Assembly: GCF_030548295.1 (NCBI RefSeq)
Contig: NZ_JAUOSB010000003.1
Coordinates: 179,790 to 243,789 of the forward strand
DNA: 64,000 nucleotides
Direction: 5' to 3'
Source of the DNA: Wenyingzhuangia sp. 2_MG-2023
Lineage (GTDB): Bacteria; Bacteroidota; Bacteroidia; Flavobacteriales; Flavobacteriaceae
Of this stretch, positions 27,886 through 37,953 are shown piece after piece. A program made the position numbers and the translations under genes. The first letter of the stretch is position 1; every line of letters begins with the position of its first letter. Under the pieces are notes generated by a model, which saw only the letters and a list, made by a program, of their open reading frames with translations, made no database searches and was not told where the DNA came from.

Positions 27886-29133
27886 TTAACTTTTTTGTTC
27901 CAAGGTAATTACAGTAATTTCAGGCCATATTCCTACTCTACCAGGAAAACCTAAAAATCCAAAACCTCTATTTACATACAAATATTGTTCTTTATTTTGA
28001 TACAATCCTGCCCAACGTTTGTAAATATATTTTGATGGACTCCATTTGAATCCTGGAATTTCTACTCCAAATTGCATTCCATGCGTATGACCAGACAACG
28101 TTAAGTCTATAGATTGTGAATGTGGAACTACTTTTTCATCCCAATGTGTAGGATCGTGAGATAGCAAAATTTTAAAGTTTTCTGATAGCGTTCCTTCCAA
28201 AGCTTTGTCTAAATCTCCTTTTTGTGGAAAGGGTGGATTTCCCCAGTTCTCTACACCCACAATGTCTATTTCTTCATTGTCTTTTCTTAGCGTAAACGTC
28301 TGATTGTTTAACAATTCAAACCCCATTTCTTTTTGATGCACAAACAATTCTAATAAATTTTCTCTTTTTTCTTCTTTACTACTCCAACGTTTGTGTGTTC
28401 CATAATCATGATTTCCCAAAGTTGAAAATTTTCCAAATGGAGCCTCCAAACTTCCAAACAATTCTTTGTAAGGCACAATTTCTTTCGCTTCATTATTTAC
28501 CAAATCACCTGTAAACAAAATCAAATCTGCTTGTTGTTGTTTGATCAAATCTACTCCATGTTTTACTTCGTCAAAATCATCAAAACTACCTGAATGAATG
28601 TCTGAAATGTGTACTATTTTTAAGCCATGAAAAGCTTTGGGTAAATTTTTAAATGCAAGCGAAACATTTTTCACTTTGTAATTATATTTCCCTTTGGTAA
28701 TTCCATACAACATTCCTAAAAAAGGAATACTTGCCAAACCTAAACCTACTTGTCCTATAAATTTTCTTCGATCTGCAAATGCAACTTTTGCATCAGAATG
28801 CAAAAACAGTTTCCATACATTTTTTCCTAAATATTCTATAATTCTAAGAATGTCATCCAACAAAGCAGTCAACAACATTCCTAACTTTAACGCAATAAAA
28901 GCAAAAGTATACCCAAACCACAAATTCATCCAAAGGCTAGCTTGTGTAGGCCTATTGTCAAATTTTAACACAATTAAAGCAAAACAAGCATAACTTACCA
29001 ATGCGCTTATTCCGTAAAACCATTTAAATCCTAGTTTTAAATTGGCATTGTTAAAGTAACTTTTAAAACTTGTAAATAGATAAATGTCTAGCACCAATAA
29101 GATGGTCACAAAAATTAAAATTCTTTGAATCAT
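27886..29133 (-). CDS. Membrane-bound metallophosphoesterase (YkuE/YaeI-like)
   Basis: 415 residues. The N-terminal ~130 residues contain three or four hydrophobic helices; a Tat-like or anchor helix (VGLGLASIPFLGMLYG) precedes the catalytic domain. Catalytic motifs: HISDIHSG, FTGDLVNN, LGNHDYG and SGHTHGMQFG. The pattern matches the YkuE/YaeI branch, which acts on UDP-2,3-diacylglucosamine-like lipids or cyclic nucleotides in different species, so the substrate is open. It is transcribed away from aroB. Confidence 0.88.
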   Translation of the reverse strand: MIQRILIFVTILLVLDIYLFTSFKSYFNNANLKLGFKWFYGISALVSYACFALIVLKFDNRPTQASLWMNLWFGYTFAFIALKLGMLLTALLDDILRIIEYLGKNVWKLFLHSDAKVAFADRRKFIGQVGLGLASIPFLGMLYGITKGKYNYKVKNVSLAFKNLPKAFHGLKIVHISDIHSGSFDDFDEVKHGVDLIKQQQADLILFTGDLVNNEAKEIVPYKELFGSLEAPFGKFSTLGNHDYGTHKRWSSKEEKRENLLELFVHQKEMGFELLNNQTFTLRKDNEEIDIVGVENWGNPPFPQKGDLDKALEGTLSENFKILLSHDPTHWDEKVVPHSQSIDLTLSGHTHGMQFGVEIPGFKWSPSKYIYKRWAGLYQNKEQYLYVNRGFGFLGFPGRVGIWPEITVITLEQKS

Positions 29134-29259
29134 TAGTAGGTTGTTCTGTGAGTTAAAAGTAAGAATTTAATGCTAGTCGAAAGACATTAATTATTATTAC
29201 AAACTAGGTTATGAAAAAAAAATATTTTACTGTAATTTGCGCATCAAATACAAAACTAC

Positions 29260-30321
29260 ATGCAAACTATCTTATCTACAAGCTACCCTGTTCATTTTCA
29301 AGAAACTGGTTACAATGCGTTGAACGAATTTATTGTTTCCAAGGCTTTTAAAACTATTTTCATTTTGGTAGATGAAAATACACATGAGCACTGTTTACCT
29401 ATTTTGCAACAAGAAATTACCGCTGAAGTTGTTTTTGAAATAATTGAAATTGAATCTGGTGAAGTGAATAAAAACCTAGGAACTTGTATGAGTTTGTGGC
29501 AAGCTTTGACAGATTTAGGTGCAGATAGAAAAAGTTTGTTGATCAATATTGGTGGTGGAGTCATTACTGACATGGGAGGTTTTGTGGCTTCTGCGTACAA
29601 ACGCGGAATTCAATTCATCAACATTCCAACAACATTATTAAGCATGGTTGATGCTTCTGTTGGAGGAAAAACGGGTGTGGATTTAGGTGTTTTAAAAAAT
29701 CAAATTGGATTGTTTGCAGATCCAGAAATGGTGATTATAGATCCTATGTATTTACAGACTTTATCTGAAAAAGAAATTACATCTGGAATGGCAGAGATCA
29801 TCAAATATGGATTGACTTATGATGAATCTCTTTGGAAACAATTTTTAGACGAAACCGAAGAAGTAGATTTGATTGGAATGATTCACCGTTCTATAGAAAT
29901 TAAAAACGAAGTGGTTCTTGAAGATCGATTGGAAGCTAGTTTGCGAAAAATATTAAACTACGGACATACTATTGGTCACGCAGTAGAATCTTACTTTCTA
30001 GAATCTGAGCATAAAGAAACCTTAACTCATGGTCAGGCAATTGCTTTGGGAATGATTACCGAGACCTATATTTCATCTAAATTGTTAGGTTTTCCTGAGG
30101 ATGTATTGGCTATTATCAAAAAAACTATTACAGGTATTTTTGGAAAAGTACCCGTTTTGCCAGAAGACTACGATGCTGTTTTAGATTTGATGAAACACGA
30201 CAAAAAGAACGTAAACGGACAAGTCAATTTTGTATTGTTAGAGGGAATGGAAAAATGTAAAATTGATTGTAAAGTAACTCCAGAATTAATTATTGAGTCT
30301 TTAGATTATTATTTAGCCTAA
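29260..30321 (+). CDS. aroB: 3-dehydroquinate synthase
   Basis: 353 residues with the family signatures GGGVITDMGGFVASAYKRG (NAD site) and TTLLSMVDASVGGKTGVD, followed by zinc ligands Glu (MAEIIKYG region), NYGHTIGHA and THGQAIALGM. It converts DAHP to 3-dehydroquinate, step two of the shikimate pathway. It stands alone with respect to other aro genes and is divergent from the phosphoesterase gene. Confidence 0.96.
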   Translation: MQTILSTSYPVHFQETGYNALNEFIVSKAFKTIFILVDENTHEHCLPILQQEITAEVVFEIIEIESGEVNKNLGTCMSLWQALTDLGADRKSLLINIGGGVITDMGGFVASAYKRGIQFINIPTTLLSMVDASVGGKTGVDLGVLKNQIGLFADPEMVIIDPMYLQTLSEKEITSGMAEIIKYGLTYDESLWKQFLDETEEVDLIGMIHRSIEIKNEVVLEDRLEASLRKILNYGHTIGHAVESYFLESEHKETLTHGQAIALGMITETYISSKLLGFPEDVLAIIKKTITGIFGKVPVLPEDYDAVLDLMKHDKKNVNGQVNFVLLEGMEKCKIDCKVTPELIIESLDYYLA

Positions 30322-30403
30322 TATTAAGTTCATCCAACGTAGTCTAGATGTATTGTTCTCAATTACGCTAGAACACCTATTATAGTAGTATAAAAAAATA
30401 TTC

Positions 30404-30745
30404 ATGAATAACACCGATAACTTTTTTGAGAAACAAGAGGAACCCTACAAAAGTGCATTCTTATTTCTCAGAGACTTTATCATCAATCATGATTCAGACA
30501 TTGAATTGTTATACAAATGGAAACTCCCTTATTTTTATTTTAAAGGAAAACCATTGTGTTATCTTTGGAAAGACAAAAAAACAAACGAACCCTACATCAG
30601 TTTTTCTAAAGGTTTAGAATTACATCACCCTGCATTAATTCAAGGAGACAGAAAAAGATTTAAAATACTTCCTATCAATCCAAATCAAGACATTGATGTT
30701 ATTTTAATTCAAACAATTTTAGAACAAGCCATAAAATTATATTAA
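30404..30745 (+). CDS. DUF1801-like small protein
   Basis: 113 residues. Motifs LYKWKLPYFYFKGKPLCYLW and the later ISFSKGLELHHPAL correspond to the DUF1801 (YdhG-like) fold, which is of unknown function. It ends 6 bases before recQ and is probably co-transcribed with it. Confidence 0.75.
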   Translation: MNNTDNFFEKQEEPYKSAFLFLRDFIINHDSDIELLYKWKLPYFYFKGKPLCYLWKDKKTNEPYISFSKGLELHHPALIQGDRKRFKILPINPNQDIDVILIQTILEQAIKLY

Positions 30746-30751
30746 GCGGTT

Positions 30752-32869
30752 ATGAAACAACAAGATATCCTTTTACACAAAACTTTAAAGGACTATTTTG
30801 GTTACGACCAGTTTAGGCCTTTACAAAAAGAAATCATCACTAGTATTTTAAATGGAGATGACAATTTGGTAATCATGCCTACAGGTGGTGGTAAATCCAT
30901 TTGTTTTCAATTACCAGCGCTTTTACTAAAGGGGTTGACTTTGGTTATTTCTCCATTGATTGCTTTGATGAAAGATCAGGTAGATGCTTTAAATGCCAAC
31001 GGAATTTCTGCTGCTTATGTGAATAGTTCTCAATCTAGTAGCGAGAATACCGAAATTATGGAACAGGTAAAATATGGAAGTATCAAACTTTTGTATTTGG
31101 CTCCCGAGAGTTTGACTTTTTTTGAACAACTGTCTCAAGTCACAGAAATTAGTTTGATTGCTGTAGATGAAGCCCACTGTATTTCTTCTTGGGGACATGA
31201 TTTTAGACCTGCCTACACTCAACTTTCTTTTCTAAAAAAACGATTGCCCAACACTCCATTAGTAGCTTTAACCGCTACGGCAGACAAAGCTACTCGTGAA
31301 GATATTGCCAATCAATTGGACATTGCCAACGCTAAAAGAAACATCAGTTCTTTTAACAGAGCTAACCTAAGTTTGGAAGTTCGTCCGGCTCAAGATCGTG
31401 TAAAACAAATTGTAGATTTTGTAAAGACTAGACCTCAGGAATCTGGAATTGTGTATTGTTTAAGTAGAAAACAGACGGAACAATTGGCAGAACGTTTGCA
31501 AAAAAGTGGTTACAAAGCAGCTGCTTATCATGCAGGATTGCCTGCGGAAATACGAAGTAAAACTCAAGAAAATTTTATTCACGACACAACTCCTATTATT
31601 TGTGCTACGATTGCTTTTGGAATGGGAATAGACAAATCCAATGTCCGTTGGATCATTCATTACAACTTGCCCAAAAACATAGAGGGATATTATCAAGAAA
31701 TTGGTCGTGCTGGTCGTGATGGTATAGATTCTGAAACCATTTTATTCCATTCTTATGCCGATGTAATTCAGTTACAAAAGTTTGCAGAAAATTCTGGCAA
31801 CAAAGAAGTGCAATTGGCAAAGCTAGAACGAATGCGACAATATGCAGAGGCGACAAGTTGCAGAAGAAATATATTGTTGAGTTATTTTGGTGAAATGGCA
31901 ACCGAAAAATGTGGAAACTGTGATGTTTGCAACCACCCTCCTACCTTCTTTGATGGAACTGTTGTTGCACAAAAGGTATTGTCTGGAATTTACAGATTGC
32001 AAGAAAATGAACCTTTAAATGTGGTGGTAGATTTTTTGAGAGGCTCGCAAAATGCAACAATTGTAGAAAAAAATTACCAACAACTAAAAACTTATGGAGT
32101 TGCTAGAGACATTGCCTGGAAAGATTTGCAACAATATGTAGTGCAATTGGTGAATCAAGGGTTTTGTGAAATTGCTTTTCATGAAAACAATGCCTTAAAA
32201 CTAAACGACCTTTCTAAAGAAGTGTTGTTCAATAGTATGAAGGTTTCGCTAACCAAACCTGTTGATTTTGTAAAAGTAGACGAAAAAACACCTCAAAAAG
32301 CAAGTACTCCTAAAAATAATTTATTTGAACGTTTGCGTGTGTTGCGTTTGGAATTGGCTACAGCTAAAAAGGTTCCTGCATACGTAATTTTTAGTGATGC
32401 AACGTTACAAGAAATAGCAAAAGAACGACCTGTAACCGATGAAGAGTTTTTGGCTATTAGCGGAGTTGGAAAACAAAAATTAGAGGATTACGGTTTTGAT
32501 TTTATCACAGAAATCATTCAGTTCAATAAAGAGAAAGTAGTAAAACCAGTCAAGAAAAAAAGAGGAAAATCTGCCACACATTTAGAGACTTACGACTTGT
32601 ACAAAAAAGGCTTGTCTATAGAAGAAATAGCTCAAGAACGTGGATTGAATGTCAATACCATTCAGAGCCATTTTGTGAAATTATACAATGAGGGAATACA
32701 AGTGAACCTGAATGATTTTGTCTCCGAAAAAGAAATAGAAGCCGTACGTGAAGCTAAAACAAAAGTTGAAAACCCCAATGCATTAAAAAGTTATTATGAG
32801 TATTTTAACGAACAGTTAGACTATGCAGCCATCAAAATGGCCTTGGTAGTAATTGACAAAGAAGAGTAA
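30752..32869 (+). CDS. recQ: ATP-dependent DNA helicase RecQ
   Basis: 705 residues. Walker A MPTGGGKSICFQ (~residues 47-58), motif II DEAHCISSWGHDFR, motif VI QEIGRAGRDG. The RQC zinc site includes CRRNILLSYFGE and CGNCDVC, followed by a winged helix, an HRDC domain (~residues 525-600, with LAISGVGKQKLEDYG) and a ~100-residue C-terminal helix-turn-helix extension (GLSIEEIAQERGLNVNTIQSH), as is usual in Bacteroidota. It unwinds DNA 3' to 5' in recombination and fork repair. Confidence 0.96.
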   Translation: MKQQDILLHKTLKDYFGYDQFRPLQKEIITSILNGDDNLVIMPTGGGKSICFQLPALLLKGLTLVISPLIALMKDQVDALNANGISAAYVNSSQSSSENTEIMEQVKYGSIKLLYLAPESLTFFEQLSQVTEISLIAVDEAHCISSWGHDFRPAYTQLSFLKKRLPNTPLVALTATADKATREDIANQLDIANAKRNISSFNRANLSLEVRPAQDRVKQIVDFVKTRPQESGIVYCLSRKQTEQLAERLQKSGYKAAAYHAGLPAEIRSKTQENFIHDTTPIICATIAFGMGIDKSNVRWIIHYNLPKNIEGYYQEIGRAGRDGIDSETILFHSYADVIQLQKFAENSGNKEVQLAKLERMRQYAEATSCRRNILLSYFGEMATEKCGNCDVCNHPPTFFDGTVVAQKVLSGIYRLQENEPLNVVVDFLRGSQNATIVEKNYQQLKTYGVARDIAWKDLQQYVVQLVNQGFCEIAFHENNALKLNDLSKEVLFNSMKVSLTKPVDFVKVDEKTPQKASTPKNNLFERLRVLRLELATAKKVPAYVIFSDATLQEIAKERPVTDEEFLAISGVGKQKLEDYGFDFITEIIQFNKEKVVKPVKKKRGKSATHLETYDLYKKGLSIEEIAQERGLNVNTIQSHFVKLYNEGIQVNLNDFVSEKEIEAVREAKTKVENPNALKSYYEYFNEQLDYAAIKMALVVIDKEE

Positions 32870-32974
32870 CAACTCTCTTTTTGTATTTGAATATCAATAT
32901 TCATAATACATAGAATTGATTCTTACAATATAAACCAACTTCATAAAATCACAAAGTACTAATCAATTTTATCT

Positions 32975-33421
32975 TTAACTTTCCAACCATTTTTCATAGG
33001 AAATAATTCCCAATTCTGGTTTGGGTTCTCCTTCTAAAATTGCGATAAACTCCAAACAATGACCGTCTGGATCGTCAAAATAAATAGCTACTGCAGGCAT
33101 CCAAGCAAAAACCATAGGTTTTTCCGTTTTGTCCTTTAAAAAGTTGTACGGTTTTAAATCTCTAGCTTTTAAAAATCCTACAGATTTGTTTAGAATATCT
33201 TCTTTATCACACCTAAAAGCAAAATGCATGGTTACAATTTCTGTTTTGGGTTTTTCCCATAATCCCAACATATATTCTTGTGGTTTTCCTACCCAAAAAA
33301 ACGCAATTCTTCTCTCATCGTTATATCCACATTTTTCCAAGCCCAATACATTTTGGTAAAAATCAATAGATTTTTCTATATTTTCAACATTGATGTGGGT
33401 TTCGTAAATTCCTTTGATCAT
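32975..33421 (-). CDS. VOC-family (glyoxalase/dioxygenase-like) protein
   Basis: 148 residues with two beta-alpha-beta-beta-beta halves. Metal-ligand-like positions are His9 (YETHINVENIEKSIDFY), a middle MHFAFRC and the C-terminal Glu in DPDGHCLEFIAIL. The superfamily includes glyoxalases, fosfomycin-resistance enzymes and ring-cleaving dioxygenases; nothing here points to one. It converges with recQ and stands alone. Confidence 0.82.
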   Translation of the reverse strand: MIKGIYETHINVENIEKSIDFYQNVLGLEKCGYNDERRIAFFWVGKPQEYMLGLWEKPKTEIVTMHFAFRCDKEDILNKSVGFLKARDLKPYNFLKDKTEKPMVFAWMPAVAIYFDDPDGHCLEFIAILEGEPKPELGIISYEKWLES

Positions 33422-33651
33422 GATTTATAGTTCTCAATTATTTCAGAAAGATTAGTGTTTTAATTTGAGAAAAGACACATTGAAATAGAATGATTCACAT
33501 AATGTTTAAATCATAAATCACTGACGTCTTATATCCGTGCACTAAACACTTGATACAATAATCACAGTTCATTTTTTGATATGAAAGAAAACACCTATCA
33601 AATCTAAAAACAACTTTTGTTCATCTTATAACAAAAAAGTAAATTTATTTT

Positions 33652-34479
33652 TTATTGATTTCCTAAGATTAAAGGTAATCCCTCTTTTCCTGAACCAATC
33701 ACAATCACTTTTGAGTTTGGAGATTTTGCCAATTCTACCGTAGCTTGAATTCCTTTTTCTTTTAAAATTTTATCAGACAAAGATTCGTTTAAAATTCTGT
33801 TGGCAGCCGCTTTTCCCTCTGCATCTATTCGCTGACGCTCAGCTTCTTTTTGTGCTTTCTGAATGGTAAATTCGTACTCTAAAAACTCTTGTTCTTGTTT
33901 TAATTTGTTTTCTATAGCAGTTTTAATTGTTGGTGGTAAAGTTACATCTCTTACCAGCACATTGTTCAACTGAATGTACTGACTCTCTAACAACTTCTTA
34001 GTCTCATCAAAAATTTCACTCTGAATCACATCTCTTTTGCTAGAATATATTTGCTCTGGTGTGTAACGCCCCACTACAGAACGAGCTGCAGATCTTAAAG
34101 AAGGTTTTATCACCGTTTCTAAGTAATTCTGTCCTTTCTTTTGATACAACAATCCTAATTTATCTGTCTGAGGTTTGTACCAAGCAGTTACCTCTAACAA
34201 AATATCCAAACCATTAGATGACAAAACTTTCATTTTCTCAAACAACTCTTGTTGTCTTACATCGTACTCATAAACTTTATTCCAAGGAGCAATAATGTGA
34301 AAGCCTTCTCCCAAAGCAGGTTTTTCTGTTTCTACACCACCTCCAAACGTTTTGAACAATACTCCTGCTTTACCAGCATCAATTGTAAGCGCTGTTTTGG
34401 AAACAAAAATAATTCCTACCACCACTAAAATAATGATGACTGGAAGTCCTTTAGGAAAATTAAATTTTTGTGTACTCAT
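33652..34479 (-). CDS. Prohibitin-like SPFH-domain membrane protein
   Basis: 275 residues from the ATG at 34479; a TTG four codons upstream would overlap the preceding gene and was not used. One N-terminal membrane helix (LPVIIILVVVGIIFVSK), then the SPFH/band-7 domain (~residues 30-190) and a coiled coil (LKQEQEFLEYEFTIQKAQKEAE, cited only in part). Prohibitin-like proteins form large ring assemblies in the inner membrane and modulate membrane proteases such as FtsH. It begins 4 bases after the stop of a 90-residue unknown gene. Confidence 0.88.
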   Translation of the reverse strand: MSTQKFNFPKGLPVIIILVVVGIIFVSKTALTIDAGKAGVLFKTFGGGVETEKPALGEGFHIIAPWNKVYEYDVRQQELFEKMKVLSSNGLDILLEVTAWYKPQTDKLGLLYQKKGQNYLETVIKPSLRSAARSVVGRYTPEQIYSSKRDVIQSEIFDETKKLLESQYIQLNNVLVRDVTLPPTIKTAIENKLKQEQEFLEYEFTIQKAQKEAERQRIDAEGKAAANRILNESLSDKILKEKGIQATVELAKSPNSKVIVIGSGKEGLPLILGNQ

Positions 34480-34483
34480 TGTG

Positions 34484-34756
34484 TTATTCAAATTTTAATT
34501 GATTGTTTTGTAGGGTTGCTTTTTTAGCCAACCTCATATAATCCTCTCTACCTGGTATAAAACAACAACCAGCCCTATCTACAGTATATAAAATATGTAG
34601 GTATACTACTTCTTCGGAATCTATTTTAACGTGCTTATGAATTTCCACGTCCACAGCATCTATATTAGGCCAACCACCATCTCCAGCAAACTCACTAATT
34701 TTAATTTGATGAATATTTTGTTGCACTAATATTCTTATTTCTTCTTTAGTATGCAT
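34484..34756 (-). CDS. Small hypothetical protein between maoC-like and prohibitin-like genes
   Basis: 90 residues from the ATG at 34756, whose first base is the last base of the MaoC stop codon (TGATG), implying coupled translation. The protein has no membrane segment; notable are a Cys pair in DRAGCCFIPGREDYMRLA and acidic, beta-rich sequence before it. I do not recognise the family. Confidence 0.6.
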   Translation of the reverse strand: MHTKEEIRILVQQNIHQIKISEFAGDGGWPNIDAVDVEIHKHVKIDSEEVVYLHILYTVDRAGCCFIPGREDYMRLAKKATLQNNQLKFE

Positions 34757-35220
34757 CAATTCACAAAGTGGTATAAAAATATAATATCAGCATCTAATGC
34801 CGTTTTACGCTCTCCTTCTATTTCTATATTGATAGATAACACTGCTTTGGAAATTCCTCTTAAATTATCAATAGATTTCAACTTCGTTCTTAATCTCAAT
34901 CTACTTCCTACAGATACGGGTTTGTTAAATCTTAATTTTTCAATTCCGTAATTCACTAACATTTTACTGTTATTTACCTCTATTATTTGTTCCCACAAAT
35001 AAGGCATCAAAGAAAGTGTTAAATATCCGTGAGCAATAGTATTTCCAAACGGTCCTTCTTTTGCTTTTTCTGCATCGCAATGAATCCATTGATGATCTAG
35101 AGTGGCATCTGCAAATTGATTGATTCTTTCTTGAGGTACGTCTAAATATTCAGACACTCCTATTTCTTTCCCTTCGTATGCTTTAAAATCTTCAAAACTA
35201 TTGATTACTACTTTTGCCAT
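34756..35220 (-). CDS. MaoC-like (R)-specific enoyl-CoA hydratase
   Basis: 154 residues, hot-dog fold. The hydratase-2 motif is visible: FADATLDHQWIH (catalytic Asp and His), followed by GNTIAHGYLTLSLMPYL. It hydrates trans-2-enoyl-CoA. First gene of a compact unit with the 90-residue protein and the prohibitin-like gene. Confidence 0.88.
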   Translation of the reverse strand: MAKVVINSFEDFKAYEGKEIGVSEYLDVPQERINQFADATLDHQWIHCDAEKAKEGPFGNTIAHGYLTLSLMPYLWEQIIEVNNSKMLVNYGIEKLRFNKPVSVGSRLRLRTKLKSIDNLRGISKAVLSINIEIEGERKTALDADIIFLYHFVN

Positions 35221-35255
35221 TTAGTCGATGTATTTTTATATATTATTTTTTTTAT

Positions 35256-35834
35256 TTAGGATTCTAATAAACCATGAATCCAAGCATATTGCAACAAAAT
35301 TAAAGTTTTACCATCTTTAATTTCATTGTTTTGAATACTTTTTTTCACGTCATCAAAGTTCATTTCAAAAATCAGAATATCTTCCTGTTCGTCTTCCAAA
35401 CCACCGCCTGCTGATACTTTCATGCTTTCATCATAAGCTGCTACAAACATGTATGTAACTTCTGTTACCGCACCAGGAGTCATAATGACATCTCCTACGG
35501 ATTTTACTTTGGGTACTCTATAGCCAGTCTCTTCTTCTATCTCCCTGATTATACACGTTTCAGGATCGTCTTTATCCAACATTCCTGCAGGTACTTCTGT
35601 CACAATCCCTTCTGAAACATGATTGATGTATGCTGGCATTCTAAACTGTTGAGTCAGTAAAACTTTTTGAGTCGCTTTGTTGTACATCAAAACTGCTGCT
35701 CCATCACCTTTGTCATACACCTCTCTTTTTTGTTCAAATACTCGTCCATCAGAAGCAGTATATTGATATACAAATTCTTTCAAAGGCTTCCATTGATTGG
35801 ACAAAACTTTTTCTTGAATCTTATCTATTTTCAT
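35256..35834 (-). CDS. nudK: Nudix hydrolase, GDP-mannose pyrophosphatase type
   Basis: 192 residues. The Nudix box runs from Gly in VPAGMLD to REIEEETGY. The N-terminal KREVYDKGDGAAVLMYN and the QQFRMPAYIN stretch fit the NudK/ADP-ribose-pyrophosphatase group. It hydrolyses nucleotide sugars such as GDP-mannose, returning GMP and sugar phosphate. Head-to-tail with the MaoC gene (35 bases), preceded by the fabG terminator. Confidence 0.85.
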   Translation of the reverse strand: MKIDKIQEKVLSNQWKPLKEFVYQYTASDGRVFEQKREVYDKGDGAAVLMYNKATQKVLLTQQFRMPAYINHVSEGIVTEVPAGMLDKDDPETCIIREIEEETGYRVPKVKSVGDVIMTPGAVTEVTYMFVAAYDESMKVSAGGGLEDEQEDILIFEMNFDDVKKSIQNNEIKDGKTLILLQYAWIHGLLES

Positions 35835-35860
35835 TGAAATTCTTTTTTATAAATATAAAA

Positions 35861-35895
35861 AAACTGCTCTTAAAGCAGGAACTTTAGAGCAGTTT
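35861..35895 (-). terminator. Terminator of the sucD-fabG unit
   Basis: A stem of AAACTGCTCTTAAAG (35861-35875) against CTTTAGAGCAGTTT (35882-35895) with one bulged base and a short loop. On the minus strand it is followed by a T-rich run. It lies 22 bases after the fabG stop. Confidence 0.82.
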
Positions 35896-35917
35896 AAATT
35901 TATTGTTTTTTATGTTT

Positions 35918-36667
35918 TTAGGCAGTAATCATACCTCCATCAACATTCAATGTTTGACCTGTAATATATGCAGACATGTCAGAAGCTAAGAACACACATG
36001 CATTGGCAATATCTTCTGGTTGACCTCCTCTTTTTAAAGGAATCCCTTGTCTCCATCCATCCACAACCGCCTCGTCTAACTTAGCTGTCATTTCTGTTTC
36101 TATAAATCCTGGAGCAATGGCATTGCAACGAATATTTCTTGATCCTAATTCCAAAGCAACGGATTTGGTAAACCCTAACATTCCTGCTTTAGAAGCAGCA
36201 TAGTTTGTTTGTCCTGCATTTCCTTGAACACCCACAACAGAACTCATGTTGATGATAGAACCTGCCCTTTGTTTCATCATAGGACGAATCACTGCTTTTG
36301 TCAAATTGAAAACCGATTTTAAGTTGACCTCAATCACCTTATCAAAATCGTCTTCAGAAATACGCATCAACAAATTGTCTTTGGTAATTCCTGCGTTGTT
36401 AATCAAAACGTCAATTGTTCCAAATTCTTTTAATACGTCGGCAGCCAAAGTTTGTGCAGCATCAAAATCTGCAGCATTGGATTGGTATCCTTTTGCTTTT
36501 ACACCAAAAGCAGTCAATTCTGCTTCCAAAGCGTTTGCAGCTTCTACCGAAGAACTATACGTAAATGCTACATTAGCACCTTGTTTAGCAAATTCCATAG
36601 CAATCCCTTTACCAATACCTCTAGTAGCACCTGTAATGATTGCTGTTTTATTTTCTAATAACCCCAT
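35918..36667 (-). CDS. fabG: 3-oxoacyl-[acyl-carrier-protein] reductase
   Basis: 249 residues, short-chain dehydrogenase fold. Cofactor motif TGATRGIGKG, NNAGIT motif, catalytic Ser (NMSSVVGVQG) and YAASK. The C-terminal YITGQTLNVDGGM is typical of FabG. It reduces beta-ketoacyl-ACP with NADPH in fatty-acid elongation. It begins 16 bases after sucD and is co-transcribed with it. Confidence 0.95.
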   Translation of the reverse strand: MGLLENKTAIITGATRGIGKGIAMEFAKQGANVAFTYSSSVEAANALEAELTAFGVKAKGYQSNAADFDAAQTLAADVLKEFGTIDVLINNAGITKDNLLMRISEDDFDKVIEVNLKSVFNLTKAVIRPMMKQRAGSIINMSSVVGVQGNAGQTNYAASKAGMLGFTKSVALELGSRNIRCNAIAPGFIETEMTAKLDEAVVDGWRQGIPLKRGGQPEDIANACVFLASDMSAYITGQTLNVDGGMITA

Positions 36668-36683
36668 AAAAATCTTTTCTTAA

Positions 36684-37568
36684 TTATTTAGCTACTGCTG
36701 ACAATACTTGTGCAATTGCTTCTCCAATTTTAGCTGGTGATGCTACAACGTGTATTCCATTTTCTGCTAAAATTTCCATCTTTGCTTGTGCAGATTCTCC
36801 TTCACCACTTACAATAGCTCCAGCATGTCCCATAGTACGTCCTGCTGGTGCAGTTTGTCCTGCAATAAACCCAACAACTGGTTTTCTGTTACCATCTGCT
36901 TTTACCCATCTTGCAGCTTCTGCCTCTAATTGACCTCCAATCTCACCAATCATTACAATAGCCTCAGTTTCTGGATCATTCATCAACATTTCTACTGCCT
37001 CTTTTGTAGTAGTTCCAATAATTGGATCTCCACCAATACCAATAGCTGTTGTAATTCCGTATCCTTGTTTTACTACTTGATCCGCAGCTTCATAAGTCAA
37101 CGTTCCAGATTTAGAAACAATCCCAACATTTCCTTTCTTGAAAATGAATCCTGGCATAATTCCAACCTTTGCTTCTTCTGGAGTAATTACACCTGGACAG
37201 TTAGGTCCAATCAAACGAGCTTCTTTATTTTGTAAATATCCTTTTACTTTCACCATATCCGCAACAGGAATACCTTCCGTAATACAAATAATCACTTTGA
37301 TTCCTGCATCTGCAGCTTCCATAATTGCGTCTGCAGCAAATGCTGGTGGTACAAAAATAATAGTGGTATCTGCCTCTGCTTTATCAACTGCATCTTGTAC
37401 TGTATTAAAAACAGGTTTACCCAAGTGCTCTTGTCCTCCTTTTCCTGGAGTAACTCCACCTACAATATTTGTTCCGTATTCAATCATCTGTGAAGCGTGA
37501 AAAGTTCCTTCACTTCCTGTAAATCCTTGAACAATAATTTTCGAATCTTTGTTTACTAATACACTCAT
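36684..37568 (-). CDS. sucD: Succinate--CoA ligase, alpha subunit
   Basis: 294 residues. Rossmann CoA-binding domain at the N-terminus ([13 protein letters not shown]), [10 protein letters not shown] motif and the phospho-histidine loop [14 protein letters not shown]. It acts with the beta subunit SucC (not in the window) in the TCA cycle. A clear -7 box lies upstream. Confidence 0.97.
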   Translation of the reverse strand: MSVLVNKDSKIIVQGFTGSEGTFHASQMIEYGTNIVGGVTPGKGGQEHLGKPVFNTVQDAVDKAEADTTIIFVPPAFAADAIMEAADAGIKVIICITEGIPVADMVKVKGYLQNKEARLIGPNCPGVITPEEAKVGIMPGFIFKKGNVGIVSKSGTLTYEAADQVVKQGYGITTAIGIGGDPIIGTTTKEAVEMLMNDPETEAIVMIGEIGGQLEAEAARWVKADGNRKPVVGFIAGQTAPAGRTMGHAGAIVSGEGESAQAKMEILAENGIHVVASPAKIGEAIAQVLSAVAK

Positions 37569-37603
37569 AATGTGATATAATGATAAATATGTTTATGTGT
37601 AGC

Positions 37604-37611
37604 CAAATATA
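37604..37611 (-). promoter_or_regulatory. -7 promoter box of sucD-fabG
   Basis: TATATTTG on the minus strand is an exact TAnnTTTG match, about 35 bases upstream of the sucD start. Confidence 0.55.
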
Positions 37612-37953
37612 GTTATATTTTCTATTCAAAAAAGAGCACACTAAGATTTTATCAGCAATTTAACGAATAACTTTAATCTTGTTAAAATAACAACCTAATC
37701 TAACCCTAAAACATGTGAATTTGTTAATCCAACAGAGAAATTTCGCTTTGTATAAAAACAAAATCTTACAAATAATTATGTTTTTTTAACATTCTATATA
37801 ATGGTTTTCAAAGCTCCTTTATGCTTACATTGTAAACATATACTGTTTCTATATTAATATTTTTTAATACATATAAGCTATATTTATTATGAATAATTCA
37901 ATTTTTATCTATAAATGAATTTTTTATCACAAAATAATGTTTAATTTTCTTCA
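37612..37953. other. Divergent intergenic region, sucD to araC-type gene
   Basis: About 340 bases, very AT-rich, with no coding-quality ORF. It should carry the promoter of the AraC-type gene on the plus strand, but no exact -7 box or clear operator was found. Nothing else is visible. Confidence 0.4.

Noticed and set aside
36246..36683. Antisense ORF of 145 codons over fabG
   Set aside because: Mirror of a strongly biased coding sequence; fabG motifs are complete on the other strand.
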